Shown: positions 35,293-45,704, counted from the first letter of the stretch. The stretch is DNA of 64,000 nt from Pseudomonadota bacterium (GCA_018241025.1 JAFEEQ010000004.1:310001-374000); one strand, 5' to 3'. Numbers and translations: made by a program. The notes: generated by a model not told the origin, from the letters alone.

Positions 35293-36671
35293 TTCAGCTT
35301 CTCCCGCCAGAAAAACAGCTGCTCGCGCACCCGGTCCGGCGCGGTGCCGCCGAAGCTCATCCGCGCCTTCACCGAGGCATCCAGCGACAGCACATCGAAC
35401 ACCGCGTCGGTGATGCCGGGCTCGATCGCCTGCATTTCGGCGAGCGGCAATCCGGCCAGCGGCAGGTTCAGGTCTTCGGCGCGCTTCACGATGGCGCCGG
35501 CGATGTGATGCGCCTCGCGGAACGGCTTCCTCAGTGTGCTGACGATCCAGTCGGCGAGATCTGTCGCGGTCGGATAGCCTGCCTCGGCCGCGGCGCGCAT
35601 CGTCGCGTCGTTGACCTTCAGGTCCGCGAGCATGCCCGCCATCGCGGCGAGCGATACCTCGACTGTGTCGGCGGCATCGAAGACCCGTTCCTTGTCTTCC
35701 TGCAAATCGGTGCCGTAGGCGAGAGCAAGGCCCTTCACCACCGTCGCCAGCGCAACGAAGTCGCCCAGCACCCGCCCGGTCTTGCCGCGGATCAACTCCG
35801 CCGCATCGGGGTTGCGCTTCTGCGGCATGATCGAGGAGCCGGTGGTGAACGCATCCGACAGCCGAACAAAGCCGAAGGCTGGTGTCGACCATTGCACGAT
35901 CTCGCCGGCAAGCCGGGAGATGTTGGTCGCCATGATCGTGCAGGCGGCGAGATATTCGAGCGCGAAGTCGCGCGCCGAGACCGCATCGAGTGAATTGCGC
36001 ATCGGCCGCGCGAAGCCGAGCGCCTTGGCGGTCACGTCGCGATCGATAGGGTAGGGCGTTCCGGCCAGCGCCGCCGAACCCAGCGGGCATTCGTTGAGGC
36101 GCTTGCCGCAATCGCCGAAGCGTCCGCGGTCGCGATAGAACATCTCGACATAGGCGAGGCAGTGATGGCCGAAGGTCACCGGCTGCGCGGGCTGCATATG
36201 GGTATAGCCCGGCATGATGGTCGCGTAGTGGATCTCGGCCTGCGCAAACAGGGCGCGCTGCAATTCTTCGAGCCCCGCTTCGGCGCGGGCGCAGGCCTCG
36301 CGCAGCCAGAGCCTGAAGTCGGTGACAACTTGGTCGTTGCGCGACCGCGCCGTGTGCAGGCGACCGGCCGGCTCGCCGATCAGTTCCTTCAGCCGCGACT
36401 CGATGTTGAGATGGATGTCCTCGAGTTGCCGGCTGTAGGTGAATTTACCTTGTTCGATTTCCTTCTCGATCATGTCGAGACCGCGGATGATGGCTTCGGC
36501 ATCGGCCTGCGGAATGATCTGCTGCATTGCCAGCATGCGGGCATGGGCGCGCGAGCCGGCGATATCCTGCGCCGCCATCCGTTTGTCGAAATCGATGGAG
36601 GGCGTTATGACCTCCATGATCGCAGCAGGCCCGCCTTCGAAGCGGCCGCCCCACATCTTGTTCTGAGCCAT
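35289..36671 (-). CDS. argH: argininosuccinate lyase
   Basis: Splits argininosuccinate to arginine and fumarate. 460 residues from [14 protein letters not shown]: the family signature [19 protein letters not shown] (about 277-295) carries the catalytic serine loop; [16 protein letters not shown] and [15 protein letters not shown] are the other conserved blocks. The start codon is only 11 bases from that of the divergent TlpA gene, so promoters of both must lie inside the opposite gene. Confidence 0.97.
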   Translation of the reverse strand: MAQNKMWGGRFEGGPAAIMEVITPSIDFDKRMAAQDIAGSRAHARMLAMQQIIPQADAEAIIRGLDMIEKEIEQGKFTYSRQLEDIHLNIESRLKELIGEPAGRLHTARSRNDQVVTDFRLWLREACARAEAGLEELQRALFAQAEIHYATIMPGYTHMQPAQPVTFGHHCLAYVEMFYRDRGRFGDCGKRLNECPLGSAALAGTPYPIDRDVTAKALGFARPMRNSLDAVSARDFALEYLAACTIMATNISRLAGEIVQWSTPAFGFVRLSDAFTTGSSIMPQKRNPDAAELIRGKTGRVLGDFVALATVVKGLALAYGTDLQEDKERVFDAADTVEVSLAAMAGMLADLKVNDATMRAAAEAGYPTATDLADWIVSTLRKPFREAHHIAGAIVKRAEDLNLPLAGLPLAEMQAIEPGITDAVFDVLSLDASVKARMSFGGTAPDRVREQLFFWREKLK

Positions 36672-36682
36672 GAGATAAGCCC

Positions 36683-37258
36683 GTGTCCCGCACAGCATAC
36701 ATCGCAATTGCCGCAGTTATCGCGGTCCTGGCCGCGGCAGGGGTTCTATATGAGATGCGGGGTGGCGCTGTCCACGATGCGGGTCCGCCCGCCGCCCTGG
36801 CGCCCTTCGCGCTCGACAAGGCGCCTGTCCCGGTGCCCCAGGTCGCCTTCAGCGACGCCAAGGGCGTGCGCAAGCCGCTTTCTGCCTTCAAGGGCAAATA
36901 TGTTCTGCTCAATCTCTGGGCGACTTGGTGCGGCCCCTGCGTCAAGGAGCTTCCGGCTCTCGCGCGGCTCAAATCCACTCTGCCTGCCGATAAGGTTGCT
37001 GTGGTCGCCGTCGATGTCGGGCGCGGCACGCCAGCCGACGCCCGGGCTTTCCTCGATACCCATGATGCCAAGGCGCTCGATGCCTATCTCGACACCAACA
37101 TAGCCCTGATCCGCGCCTTCAACGCCTTCGGTCTGCCGCTGACGATCCTGATCGATCCGCAAGGCCGCGAGATCGGCCGCGCCGTCGGTCCGGCGAAATG
37201 GGATGCGCCAGAAGCGATCGACTGGTTCAAGAACCTGACGGTGGCGACCGGAAGCTAG
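36683..37258 (+). CDS. TlpA-type membrane-anchored thiol-disulfide protein
   Basis: 191 residues. N-terminal membrane anchor ([20 protein letters not shown]) then a thioredoxin domain with active-site WCGPC in [19 protein letters not shown]. TlpA proteins reduce apo-cytochromes or copper sites in the periplasm. The frame opens with GTG at 36683, needed to include the anchor; the next ATG would cut it off. The cis-Pro loop is [13 protein letters not shown]. It overlaps the convergent oxidoreductase gene by four bases. Confidence 0.88.
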   Translation: MSRTAYIAIAAVIAVLAAAGVLYEMRGGAVHDAGPPAALAPFALDKAPVPVPQVAFSDAKGVRKPLSAFKGKYVLLNLWATWCGPCVKELPALARLKSTLPADKVAVVAVDVGRGTPADARAFLDTHDAKALDAYLDTNIALIRAFNAFGLPLTILIDPQGREIGRAVGPAKWDAPEAIDWFKNLTVATGS

Positions 37259-38418
37259 CTGCCACCCCGCGCCGCGTCGTAATCCGCCCACATCGGCGCG
37301 CAGTCGACGATCCGTTGCTCTTCCATCGCACGGTCGATCGCCATCACGGTCAGCCCCGCGACCATCGAATCCCACGGCGTCACCGGGAAGGCCGCGCCCT
37401 TCTCCAATGTGTTGAGCAGGTCGGCAGCCATCGCCTGATCGGCGCCGTTGTGATTGTCGGAGGTGCGGGTGGCGAAATCCATCCGCTCCGGCTTCCCCTT
37501 CTCCATCGCACGCCGGATCATCAACTTGTTGCGCACGAGGTCGGCGAGCAGCGTGCCTTCGGTTCCGGCGATGTACCAGCGCCGTTCGCCCAGGCTGACA
37601 TGCGTGTTGGAATGGAAGGAGAGCTGGAAGCCGCTGTCGTATTCGACCAGCGCAGTCTGGTGATCGGTCACGTCCATGTCGGAATGGAAGGCATCATTGG
37701 CGCCCGACCATCCGGCATCGCGGATCGCATAGGCCGGTGAACCGTCGCTATAGGAGCGCGCGGCGCTCTCGCGTTCGGGCCGGAAAATCTTCCGCCCGCC
37801 GAAGCTCACGACCTTTGCCGGGCGTGCGCCGACGATGCGGCCGAAAATATCGAAATCGTGGCACACTTTGTCGAGATAGTAGGATCCGCCCCATTCCTGC
37901 TTGCGCCGCCAGTTGCGCGCTAGATAGCCGCCATGTTCCGGCGGTAGATGCTCGGTTGCGTCCATGGAGACGAGTTCGCCGAGTTCGCCGGCATCGACGC
38001 GCTTGATCGTCTCGCGCACGATCGGCATGGAGCGCATGACAAGACCGATGAACAGGGGCGGCGTCCTTGTGTCCTTCAGGTGCCGCGCAAGCGCGAAGGT
38101 TTCTTCTTCCGTGCGAACGATGGGCTTCTCGGCGAAGATCGGATAGCCGGCCTCGAATGCGGCGAGCAGATGCTCGTAATGCAGATGGTTGGGCGAACCG
38201 ATCATGACGAGATCGAACGGCCCGTCCTTCAGGAGCGCCGTGGCGCTGCCGTAATCCTTGCCCGGTGCGATGCCGCGCTCCGCCAGGATCGGCATGCCGA
38301 CGGGACGCGGATCGGCATAGCCCGCGACGTTCAGCTTCCAGCCGACATCGTCCATGGCGCACAGCACATGCGCGATCCGCTGGCCGAGCCCGATGACGCC
38401 GATGCGATAGGTTTTCAT
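37255..38418 (-). CDS. Gfo/Idh/MocA family oxidoreductase
   Basis: 387 residues. N-terminal Rossmann fold GVIGLGQRIAHVLC (about 8-21), the EKP motif IFAEKPIVRTEEE and a C-terminal beta-sheet substrate domain with SMDATEHLPPEHGG. NAD(P)-dependent sugar or inositol dehydrogenase group; substrate not predictable. Ends convergent with the TlpA gene. Faces the same way as the broken peptidase gene behind it but starts its own unit. Confidence 0.88.
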   Translation of the reverse strand: MKTYRIGVIGLGQRIAHVLCAMDDVGWKLNVAGYADPRPVGMPILAERGIAPGKDYGSATALLKDGPFDLVMIGSPNHLHYEHLLAAFEAGYPIFAEKPIVRTEEETFALARHLKDTRTPPLFIGLVMRSMPIVRETIKRVDAGELGELVSMDATEHLPPEHGGYLARNWRRKQEWGGSYYLDKVCHDFDIFGRIVGARPAKVVSFGGRKIFRPERESAARSYSDGSPAYAIRDAGWSGANDAFHSDMDVTDHQTALVEYDSGFQLSFHSNTHVSLGERRWYIAGTEGTLLADLVRNKLMIRRAMEKGKPERMDFATRTSDNHNGADQAMAADLLNTLEKGAAFPVTPWDSMVAGLTVMAIDRAMEEQRIVDCAPMWADYDAARGGS

Positions 38419-38437
38419 GCCCCGAACTTAGCCACGC

Positions 38438-39190
38438 CTATGCGCCATGGCGCAAGGCGAGCGCGGCGTTCATCCGGGCCTCGGCCTCGGACTGCGACAA
38501 TCCGCTGGCCAGCAACCGGTCTACGCTCCAATGCTCCTGTTTCAGGAAGAATGCCACTAGCAGACGAAAGCGCTTGTATTGTCCGGTCTTGGCGAAATCG
38601 AGCGTCGGATCGCCGGCGCGGTATTGCCGGTAGAGCAGTGCGATATCCACATCGCCGCCGAAGCCGACATAGTCGGCTTAGCCTTCGCGGATCCATTGCG
38701 GCAGCCGCCAGTTCCACAAATGCGCGAAGCCGAGATGCCTTCCGGTCAGCGAATGGCCGATCTCATGCGCAGCATAGTAGGTGAAGGTGCGCGGATATTC
38801 CGCTGGAATGCCATTCGGCCGAAGCAGTTCATCCTTGTCGATGTTCGACTGGCGCAGGAACACGTTGAGCGTCCAGGGATAGAAATTCACGCCGCCCGCG
38901 CCATAGGCGATGTTGAAGAACAGCCGCTGGCGCCAGCGCGCATTGGCGACGTAGATCGCATCGGCCGCGCCATCGTCGAGTGGCGAAGTCTTCAGCCGCG
39001 CATCGACGCGCTCCAGGATCGTGCGGGCTTTGCCGCGATCGAAGGGCGCATCGGAATAAAGCGTCAGCCGGCCTTCCGTTACCGAATAGGAAAAGAAGGG
39101 CCGGGGATAGGCCAGCGTGACTCCGATCGTCGCGGCCAGTGCGACCGGAACGACCGCAACGACCGCCGCGATGCGCCACCCCCGCCTCAC
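38438..39190 (-). pseudogene. zinc-peptidase-like protein interrupted by one in-frame TAA
   Basis: One reading frame continues from GTG 39190 to the stop at 38438 except for a single TAA at 38678-38680. Before it: an N-terminal membrane helix and a zincin motif YYAAHEIGHSLTGRHLGF with LPQWIREG; after it: ADYVGFGGDVDIALLYRQY and another 60 residues. Both halves keep coding bias and the junction reads naturally as GYADYVG, so a TAT/TAC-to-TAA change or a sequencing error is likely. The GTG start overlaps the upstream gene's stop (GTGA). The HExxH half may still be made as a 170-residue fragment. Confidence 0.8.
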
Positions 39191-39723
39191 GTTGTCGCCT
39201 GCTGCGCTTTGAAGCGCGCGACGGCGTCGTTCCATGGCGCTGCAAGGTCGTTGAAGCCCGCCGCGCGCGCATCCTTGGCGACATCGTCCATGAAGGCGCG
39301 GAACTCCGGCACGAAGCTTTCGCGGGAAAGCTCCCAGGCCGCCTGTGTGCCGGCCCCGCGCATCAGCCCGGTCATGCTGGCGCGGAAGCTGGCGAACATT
39401 TCGTCCGCCAGCATCTGCTCGCGATGCTGCAGGAAATTGTCCTCCGCGCTCCAGAATTGCGCACGCATGAAGGCCATGAAGCGGCCGATTTCATCGGCCG
39501 ACATTGCGCCGTCGCCGCGCCGGCCCCGCCCGACGATGCCGCCGAGTTCGCCTTCGGCCAGGCGCATCTGCTGGTCGGCCATGCGGCTGATCCGGTTCTG
39601 GGAGATCTGCGCGCGGGTATGTTTGGTCGCCTGCTTCACCTGCGCCGCGAGGTAGAGGAGCGAGATCAGGACCGCGATGCCGCTCGCCAAACTTCCGAGC
39701 GAAGCCAGATCGGTCAGCGTCAT
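39187..39723 (-). CDS. hypothetical membrane-anchored protein (178 aa)
   Basis: One N-terminal helix (LASLGSLASGIAVLISLLYLAAQVKQ) followed by a soluble helical domain with many Met/Phe/Glu residues (MAFMRAQFWSAEDNFLQHREQM). This two-part pattern belongs to a widespread uncharacterised bacterial family, from memory. It is coupled by GTGA overlap to the peptidase-like pseudogene, suggesting the pair worked together. Confidence 0.7.
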   Translation of the reverse strand: MTLTDLASLGSLASGIAVLISLLYLAAQVKQATKHTRAQISQNRISRMADQQMRLAEGELGGIVGRGRRGDGAMSADEIGRFMAFMRAQFWSAEDNFLQHREQMLADEMFASFRASMTGLMRGAGTQAAWELSRESFVPEFRAFMDDVAKDARAAGFNDLAAPWNDAVARFKAQQATT

Positions 39724-39828
39724 GGACAGTCCCCTGAAGGCCAGGGTCGAATCCTAGCGCGGCGGGGGCCGAGCGACCACCACGGCGCCACAGTGACAGG
39801 CGTGGCACTGGCGCCGTACCTTGGCGTC

Positions 39829-41343
39829 ATGCCCGCGCTTTATACCGACCGTCTCAGCGTCCGCCCCGGCGAAAGTTTTGCTCTCCACGCCAGCAGCGGC
39901 CCTTGCGCGCTGGAAATCGCGCGTGTCGGCGCGGCGCGCGAGGTTGTCCATCGAGCTACGCTGGCGCCAGGCATCCATCCGGTGCCGCCCGACGCCGATG
40001 CCAAAGGCTGCGGCTGGCCGGTCGCGCTCACCATCGAGGCGGGCGCGAATTGGCGCAGCGGCTATTACGACATCGCCCTCACCGACGAGAAGGAGGAGGC
40101 CGCGCATCATTTCATCTGCGTGAAGGGGGGCGGCGCGCGCATGGCGCTGGTGCTCGCGACCAACACGTTGCACGCCTACAATTACTGGGGTGGAGCCTCT
40201 GCGTACTGCGATGTCGAGTCGCTGATGCGGCGTGAGAAATCGCTCGCCGAAGCCATGGCGGGTGCCATCGGCGTGCTGTCGATCGAGCGGCCTTTCCCGC
40301 CGCTTCTCCTCGCCGCGCCGCCTGACATGCCGCGCCTCGTCAATCTGCGTCCGCGCGAATTCGAGGAACGGACCTGGGCCAGCGCCGATCCTGCCTGGTC
40401 GCGCGCCCATCGCCAATCGCCCTATGACGGCTCGGCCGGCTTTCTCAACAAATGGGAGCACGCATTCGTGCGCTGGGCCGAAGGCGAAGAAGGGCTCGCT
40501 TTCGATTATCTCACCGACTTCGATCTCGATGCTGACCCGCACGCACTCGATGGCTACGATGTCGTCTGCCTCGTGGGTCACAGCGAATATTGGTCCGGCC
40601 CCGAGCGTGCCGCGCTAGATGCCTTCGTCGATCGTGGCGGAAGGCTTGCGATCTTCTCCGGCAACACCGGCTTCTGGAAGGTGCGCTGGGAGAATGGCGG
40701 CCGGACGCTCATCTGCCGCAAATGGAAGGGCGAAGACGAAGCGGTTCCTGACGCCGACAAGACGCATCTATGGTCCCATCCGATGTTCGTGCGCCCTGAA
40801 GCGGCGCTGACGGGCTTGAGTTTTCTCTACGGCGGTTATCACCGACTCGCCCTTTGCGCATCGCGTGGAGCTGGCGGCTTTACGATCTATCGCGACAAGC
40901 ACTGGGCGCTCGAAGGCACCGATCTCTACTATGGCGATGTCGTCGGCGGCGCGGTGCCGCTGGTCGGCTACGAGAATGACGGCTGCCCGATCCGGTTCGG
41001 CGCCGACGGCCTGCCCGCGCCCGATGGCGGCACCGGCGTTCCCGACAATCTCGAGATCATCGCTTTCGTTCCGGCCGTTTTCGCCGAGGATCCGTCGAGT
41101 CCCTATCGTCCGCTGATCCCGCCGGAGCAGATGGACGTCGTCGCCCGCGTCGCCTATGGCAACGACGACCCCGAGACCGTCGCGCGCGTCAATCGCGGCC
41201 ATGCCGTCATGGCCTCGTTCAAACGCGGCAAAGGCGAAGTCTTCAATGCCGGAACGACCGAATGGGTGCACGGCCTCGGGCGCGATCCCTTCGTCACGCG
41301 CATCACGCGCAATGTTCTGAAGCGGTTCCTGGGAGAGGCATGA
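39829..41343 (+). CDS. N,N-dimethylformamidase beta-subunit-like protein
   Basis: 504 residues related to the large subunit domain of dimethylformamidase (amidohydrolase with an Fe site of Tyr/Glu ligands), judged by YNYWGGASAYCD, DVVCLVGHSEYWSGPERAALDAFVDRGG and NTGFWKVRW. The known enzyme needs a small alpha subunit, not found here, and is longer, so its true substrate is open. Start at ATG 39829; a GTG at 39802 is also in frame. Its end overlaps the GFA gene by four bases. Confidence 0.7.
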   Translation: MPALYTDRLSVRPGESFALHASSGPCALEIARVGAAREVVHRATLAPGIHPVPPDADAKGCGWPVALTIEAGANWRSGYYDIALTDEKEEAAHHFICVKGGGARMALVLATNTLHAYNYWGGASAYCDVESLMRREKSLAEAMAGAIGVLSIERPFPPLLLAAPPDMPRLVNLRPREFEERTWASADPAWSRAHRQSPYDGSAGFLNKWEHAFVRWAEGEEGLAFDYLTDFDLDADPHALDGYDVVCLVGHSEYWSGPERAALDAFVDRGGRLAIFSGNTGFWKVRWENGGRTLICRKWKGEDEAVPDADKTHLWSHPMFVRPEAALTGLSFLYGGYHRLALCASRGAGGFTIYRDKHWALEGTDLYYGDVVGGAVPLVGYENDGCPIRFGADGLPAPDGGTGVPDNLEIIAFVPAVFAEDPSSPYRPLIPPEQMDVVARVAYGNDDPETVARVNRGHAVMASFKRGKGEVFNAGTTEWVHGLGRDPFVTRITRNVLKRFLGEA

Positions 41344-41789
41344 TGAGCGATAATATCGAAGGTGGGTGCCGCTGCGGCGCGGTGCGTTACAAGCTGAACC
41401 TCGAGAAGCTGCCCAATGTCTACGCCTGTCACTGTCTCGACTGCCAGACCTGGTCGGGCAGCGCCTTCAGCCTGCAGTTTTTCGTGCCCGAGGACGCACT
41501 CGAAGTCAGGGGCGCGCCTTACCTCTATGAGCGAGTTTCGGATGACGGCGAGCGCGTTTCGCGTCAGCGGGGCTGCGCGAACTGCATCACCCGTGTCTAC
41601 AACACCAACTCGCGCCGCCCCGGTTTCGCCGTGATCCGCGCCGGCACGTTGGACCACAGCGACCGGCTTTCGATCGTCGCGCATATCTGGACCAAGCGAA
41701 AACTCAAAGGCATCGACATCCCGAAGGACGTGCCGAGCTGGCCGGAAGGCGCCCCCACCGAAGAGTTCATCAGGATCGTGATGGGCTAA
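41340..41789 (+). CDS. GFA family (CENP-V/glutathione-dependent formaldehyde-activating) enzyme
   Basis: 149 residues with the zinc cysteines of the GFA fold: GGCRCGAVRY (CxC), ACHCLDCQTW and QRGCANCITR. Members add or release glutathione adducts; only the founding one activates formaldehyde. ATGATG at 41340/41343 gives two equivalent starts, overlapping the upstream stop. Coupling to an amidohydrolase of the dimethylformamidase type suggests a one-carbon or detoxification pair, but this is inference. Confidence 0.85.
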   Translation: MMSDNIEGGCRCGAVRYKLNLEKLPNVYACHCLDCQTWSGSAFSLQFFVPEDALEVRGAPYLYERVSDDGERVSRQRGCANCITRVYNTNSRRPGFAVIRAGTLDHSDRLSIVAHIWTKRKLKGIDIPKDVPSWPEGAPTEEFIRIVMG

Positions 41790-42952
41790 CGGCCGTGTAA
41801 TGCCGCGACGATCGCGCGCTGATAGGCATCATTGAGCGCGTCATGCACCTCGTCGTCGGCCACCGGCCATGCCGAGTTCATTGCAATGACCAGCTTCTCT
41901 CTGGGATTGATGTAGATCGATTGCCCAAAGATGCCTTCGGCTTCGAAGGCGCCATTGTCGTCGTGTATCCACCACTGGAAGCCATAGCCGGTATTGGGAT
42001 AGCCCGTAGGCAATTGATGCATCGTCGCGGCCTTGAGATAGTCCGCCGGCACTACGCGCTTGCCGCCCGCCATCGTACCACCCATCACGAAAAGGCCGAC
42101 CCGGGCGTAGTCGCGCAAAGTCATGGACACGCAGCAGCCGCCGATCTCCGAACCCGAGCGATCGAGCATCCAGGTCGCGTCCGCTTCCATGCCGAAGGGC
42201 TGCCAGATCTTCTCGCTCAGATAGTCGGCGAGATGCTTGTGCGTTGCCGCTTCGACCAGGATGCCGACGAGATCACTTTCGCCCGTCTTGTAGACGAAAT
42301 GCACGCCCGGCTTTTCCGCGCGCGGCAGCTTCGCCATGTAGCTGACGATCGGGTTCTCGCCATGCGGTCCGGGATTGCCGAGCGCGAACCGTGCGACGTC
42401 GGAATGGGGATCGGCGTAATCCTCGTTCCACTTCACGCCGCTCGACATCGTCAGCAACTGGCGGATCGTCACCCCGGCATAGGCGCTCTTCTTCAGGGCC
42501 GGAAGATAATCCGTCACCGGCGCGTCGATGCTCTTGATGTAGCCGTCGGAGATCGCGGCGCCGAGCAGGAGCGAGGTGATCGACTTCGTCACCGAGAACG
42601 ACACCCAGCGATCCTGCGGCTTGCGGCCGAGGGCATAGCGCTCGAGCACGATCTTGCCGGCCTTGACGATCAGGAGGCCGCTCAGCCGGTTTGCTGCGAT
42701 GAATTTGTCGGTATCGAAGGTCTTGCCGCCGAACGAGAACGAAACGGGCGGCGCGGGCTTACCGATCGGCAGCGGATAGACAGTCTTGCCATGCCGCACG
42801 GCGCGCACGGGGAAGGATCGCTCGACATGGGGATAGCCCGCGAGCTGCTGGGCTGGCGTCCAGAAGAGGATCGAATTGATGCCTGGAGGTGCCGCCGCCC
42901 AGGCGGTGCCGGCGGCCAGAAAGCATAATCCGGCTAGCAGAATTCGGCGCAT
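41786..42952 (-). CDS. secreted serine hydrolase, class C beta-lactamase family
   Basis: 388 residues with signal peptide (MRRILLAGLCFLAAGTAWAA). The SxxK nucleophile is SVTKSITSLL (about 134-143), the second-motif Tyr is in HFVYKTGESD, and the C-terminal half shows YGFQWWIHDD. These proteins (EstB/6-aminohexanoate hydrolase type) cleave esters or amides rather than antibiotics. Convergent with the GFA gene, overlapping by four bases. Confidence 0.87.
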   Translation of the reverse strand: MRRILLAGLCFLAAGTAWAAAPPGINSILFWTPAQQLAGYPHVERSFPVRAVRHGKTVYPLPIGKPAPPVSFSFGGKTFDTDKFIAANRLSGLLIVKAGKIVLERYALGRKPQDRWVSFSVTKSITSLLLGAAISDGYIKSIDAPVTDYLPALKKSAYAGVTIRQLLTMSSGVKWNEDYADPHSDVARFALGNPGPHGENPIVSYMAKLPRAEKPGVHFVYKTGESDLVGILVEAATHKHLADYLSEKIWQPFGMEADATWMLDRSGSEIGGCCVSMTLRDYARVGLFVMGGTMAGGKRVVPADYLKAATMHQLPTGYPNTGYGFQWWIHDDNGAFEAEGIFGQSIYINPREKLVIAMNSAWPVADDEVHDALNDAYQRAIVAALHGR

Positions 42953-43026
42953 GGCGTTCCCCTTTTCGCGAAGGCTCGTCGGTGGCCTTCGTCGGGGTAG
43001 AACTATGTCACGCCATGGCCGTCGCG

Positions 43027-43902
43027 TCAGCGAGTAGGAACCGGGTGGTCGCCGCGATAGTCGTAGAAGCCGCGACCGGTCTTCCGGCCGAGCCAGCCGG
43101 CCTCGACATACTTCACGAGAAGCGGGCAGGGGCGATACTTGGAGTCCGCCAGGCCTTCATACAGCACCTGCATGATCGACAAGCAGGTATCGAGGCCGAT
43201 GAAGTCGGCGAGCTGGAGCGGGCCCATCGGATGGTTGGCGCCGAGCCGCATCGCGGTATCGATGGCTTCGACGTTTCCGACGCCCTCATAGAGCGTGTAG
43301 ACCGCCTCGTTGATCATCGGCTGCAGGATGCGGTTGACGATGAAGGCCGGGAAATCCTCGGCATAGGCCGCGGTCTTGCCCGTGCGCCGCACGATCTCGA
43401 GCGCCGCCTGGAAGGTCGCATCGTCCGTGGCGATGCCGCGGATCACCTCGACCAGCTGCATCATCGGCACCGGATTCATGAAATGGATGCCGATGAACCG
43501 CTCCGGCCGGTCGGTTGCGGTGGCAAGGCGGGTCACCGAGATCGACGAGGTGTTGGTGGCCAGAAGCGTCTTCTCGCCGATGCGCGCTGTCAGGTCCTGG
43601 AAGATCTTCTTCTTGACCGCTTCGTCCTCGGTCGCGGCCTCGATAACGAGATCGCGATCCTTCATGTCGTCGAGCGCCGTCGTCGTGCGGATGCGGCTCA
43701 TCGCCGGCGCGATCTCGTCGTCCTTGATCACGCCCCGCGCCGCCTGGCGGTGCATGTTCTTGTCGATGCGCTCAAGGGCCTTGGAAAGCTGGTCCTTGTT
43801 CACATCGTCGAGCAGCACATCGTATCCCGCCAGTGCGAGGACATGGGCAATGCCGTTGCCCATCTGGCCTGCGCCGATAACGCCGATGCGTTCGATAGCC
43901 AT
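43027..43902 (-). CDS. 3-hydroxybutyryl-CoA dehydrogenase
   Basis: Oxidises (S)-3-hydroxyacyl-CoA with NAD. 291 residues: dinucleotide motif GVIGAGQMGNGIAHVLALAG, catalytic His and Glu in RFIGIHFMNPVPMMQLVEV, and the C-terminal helical domain ending TGRGFYDYRGD. GAGGA precedes the ATG at 43902. It follows etfA by 17 bases, so oxidation and electron transfer (Etf) are encoded together. Confidence 0.95.
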   Translation of the reverse strand: MAIERIGVIGAGQMGNGIAHVLALAGYDVLLDDVNKDQLSKALERIDKNMHRQAARGVIKDDEIAPAMSRIRTTTALDDMKDRDLVIEAATEDEAVKKKIFQDLTARIGEKTLLATNTSSISVTRLATATDRPERFIGIHFMNPVPMMQLVEVIRGIATDDATFQAALEIVRRTGKTAAYAEDFPAFIVNRILQPMINEAVYTLYEGVGNVEAIDTAMRLGANHPMGPLQLADFIGLDTCLSIMQVLYEGLADSKYRPCPLLVKYVEAGWLGRKTGRGFYDYRGDHPVPTR

Positions 43903-43919
43903 AGTTGATCCTCGGGTTT

Positions 43920-44861
43920 TCAATAACCCAGTTTCGTAAGCTCTTCGTCCATTTCCGGAATCGCCTTGAACAGATCGGCGACAAGGCCGAAATCGGCGAT
44001 CTGGAAGATCGGCGCCTCTTCGTCCTTGTTGATCGCGGCGATGATCTTGGAATCCTTCATGCCCGCCAGATGCTGGATCGCGCCGGAGATGCCGACGGCG
44101 ATATAGAGCTCGGGCGCCACCACCTTGCCGGTCTGGCCGACCTGATAGTCATTGGGCACGAAACCGGCATCGACTGCCGCACGGCTGGCGCCGACGGCGG
44201 CGTGCAGCTTGTCGGCGATCTTGTCGAGCAGGTGGAAATTGTCGCCCGACTGCATGCCGCGGCCGCCGGAGATGACGATCTTGGCCGAGGTCAATTCGGG
44301 ACGTTCGGATTTCGACAACTCTTCGCCGACGAACTTCGAGAGACCCGGATCGGCCGCCGCGGCGATCTTCTCGACCGCTGCCGAACCGCCTTCGCCCGCG
44401 GCCTTGAAGGTCGTGGTGCGGACGGTGATCACCTTCTTGCCCGCGCCGGCCTGAACCGTCGCGATGGCGTTGCCGGCGTAGATCGGGCGCTCGAAGGTAT
44501 CGGCGCTGACCACCTTGATGATCTCGCTGATCTGCGCGACGTCCAGCTTGGCGGCGACGCGCGGCATGTAGTTCTTGCCGTTGGTGGTCGCGGGCGCGAG
44601 GATCGCGTCGTAATTGTCGGCGAGGGAGAGGATCAACGTCTCCATCGTCTCGGCGACCATCTTGCCATAAAGGGCGTCGTCGGCGACCAGCACCTTCGCG
44701 ACTCCGGCCAGCTTGGCGGCAGCATCGGCAGCCGCGCCACAATCCGATCCGGCGACCAGCACATGCACTGGCCCGCCCATCTCGACGGCGGCGGTCACGG
44801 TCTTGGCGGTGGCCTCTTTCAGCGACTTGTTGTCGTGTTCGGCGATAACGAGGATAGCCAT
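43920..44861 (-). CDS. etfA: electron transfer flavoprotein alpha subunit
   Basis: 313 residues. N-terminal nucleotide-like domain starts [12 protein letters not shown]; the C-terminal FAD domain carries [38 protein letters not shown] and [18 protein letters not shown]. Carries electrons from acyl-CoA dehydrogenases to the quinone pool. Starts one base after the etfB stop. Confidence 0.97.
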   Translation of the reverse strand: MAILVIAEHDNKSLKEATAKTVTAAVEMGGPVHVLVAGSDCGAAADAAAKLAGVAKVLVADDALYGKMVAETMETLILSLADNYDAILAPATTNGKNYMPRVAAKLDVAQISEIIKVVSADTFERPIYAGNAIATVQAGAGKKVITVRTTTFKAAGEGGSAAVEKIAAAADPGLSKFVGEELSKSERPELTSAKIVISGGRGMQSGDNFHLLDKIADKLHAAVGASRAAVDAGFVPNDYQVGQTGKVVAPELYIAVGISGAIQHLAGMKDSKIIAAINKDEEAPIFQIADFGLVADLFKAIPEMDEELTKLGY

Positions 44862-44862
44862 C

Positions 44863-45609
44863 TTAGATCGCCCCCACTTCCTTGAGCTTTTCGACGAGTT
44901 CGGCGGCGGTCTTGACCTTGATGCCGGCCTGGCGCTTCGCCGGTTCGGTCACCTTCAAGGTCTTGAGCTTCGGCGTGACGTCGACGCCGTAATCGGCCGG
45001 GGTTTTCTCGTCGATCGGCTTCTTCTTGGCCTTCATGATGTTGGGCAGCGAGGCATAGCGCGGCTCGTTGAGGCGAAGGTCGACCGACATAACTGCCGGA
45101 AGCTTCACGTCGACAGTCTGCAGACCACCGTCGATCTCGCGCTCGATCTTCGCATCGGCGTCGCCGAGCTCGAGCTTGTGGGCGAAGGTACCCTGGCCCC
45201 AGCCCAGCAGCGCAGCCAGCATCTGGCCGGTCTGGTTGCTGTCGTCGTCGATCGCCTGCTTGCCGGTGATCACCAGCGAGGGCTGTTCGGCTTCGCAGAT
45301 GGCTTTGAGGATCTTGGCAACCGCGAGCGGTTCCACTTCGGCATCGGTCTTCACCAGGATTCCGCGATCGGCGCCCATGGCGAGCGCGGTGCGGATGGTC
45401 TCGGAGGCCTGCTGGGGTCCGACGGAAACGGCGATGACCTCGGTGGCCTTGCCCTTCTCCTTCAGGCGAACCGCTTCTTCGACGCTGATCTCGTCGAACG
45501 GGTTCATGGACATTTTGACATTGGCGAGGTCGACGCCGGTCTGGTCGGCCTTCACGCGAACCTTGACGTTGTAGTCAATCACCCGCTTCACGGGCACCAA
45601 AACTTTCAT
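44863..45609 (-). CDS. etfB: electron transfer flavoprotein beta subunit
   Basis: 248 residues: [20 protein letters not shown] start, [34 protein letters not shown] (AMP-binding loop) and the recognition region [24 protein letters not shown]. Binds AMP and dimerises with EtfA. First gene of etfB-etfA-hbd, behind a promoter with a perfect TTGACA. Confidence 0.97.
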   Translation of the reverse strand: MKVLVPVKRVIDYNVKVRVKADQTGVDLANVKMSMNPFDEISVEEAVRLKEKGKATEVIAVSVGPQQASETIRTALAMGADRGILVKTDAEVEPLAVAKILKAICEAEQPSLVITGKQAIDDDSNQTGQMLAALLGWGQGTFAHKLELGDADAKIEREIDGGLQTVDVKLPAVMSVDLRLNEPRYASLPNIMKAKKKPIDEKTPADYGVDVTPKLKTLKVTEPAKRQAGIKVKTAAELVEKLKEVGAI

Positions 45610-45704
45610 GAGTGCGAAGATCCCTGAACGATGGCGGTTGGTTTAGCGGGCGGACATTCCGCGCGCGCCGTTTTTGGTAGCCGCCCCTCTTTGTGCGGCG
45701 CAAA

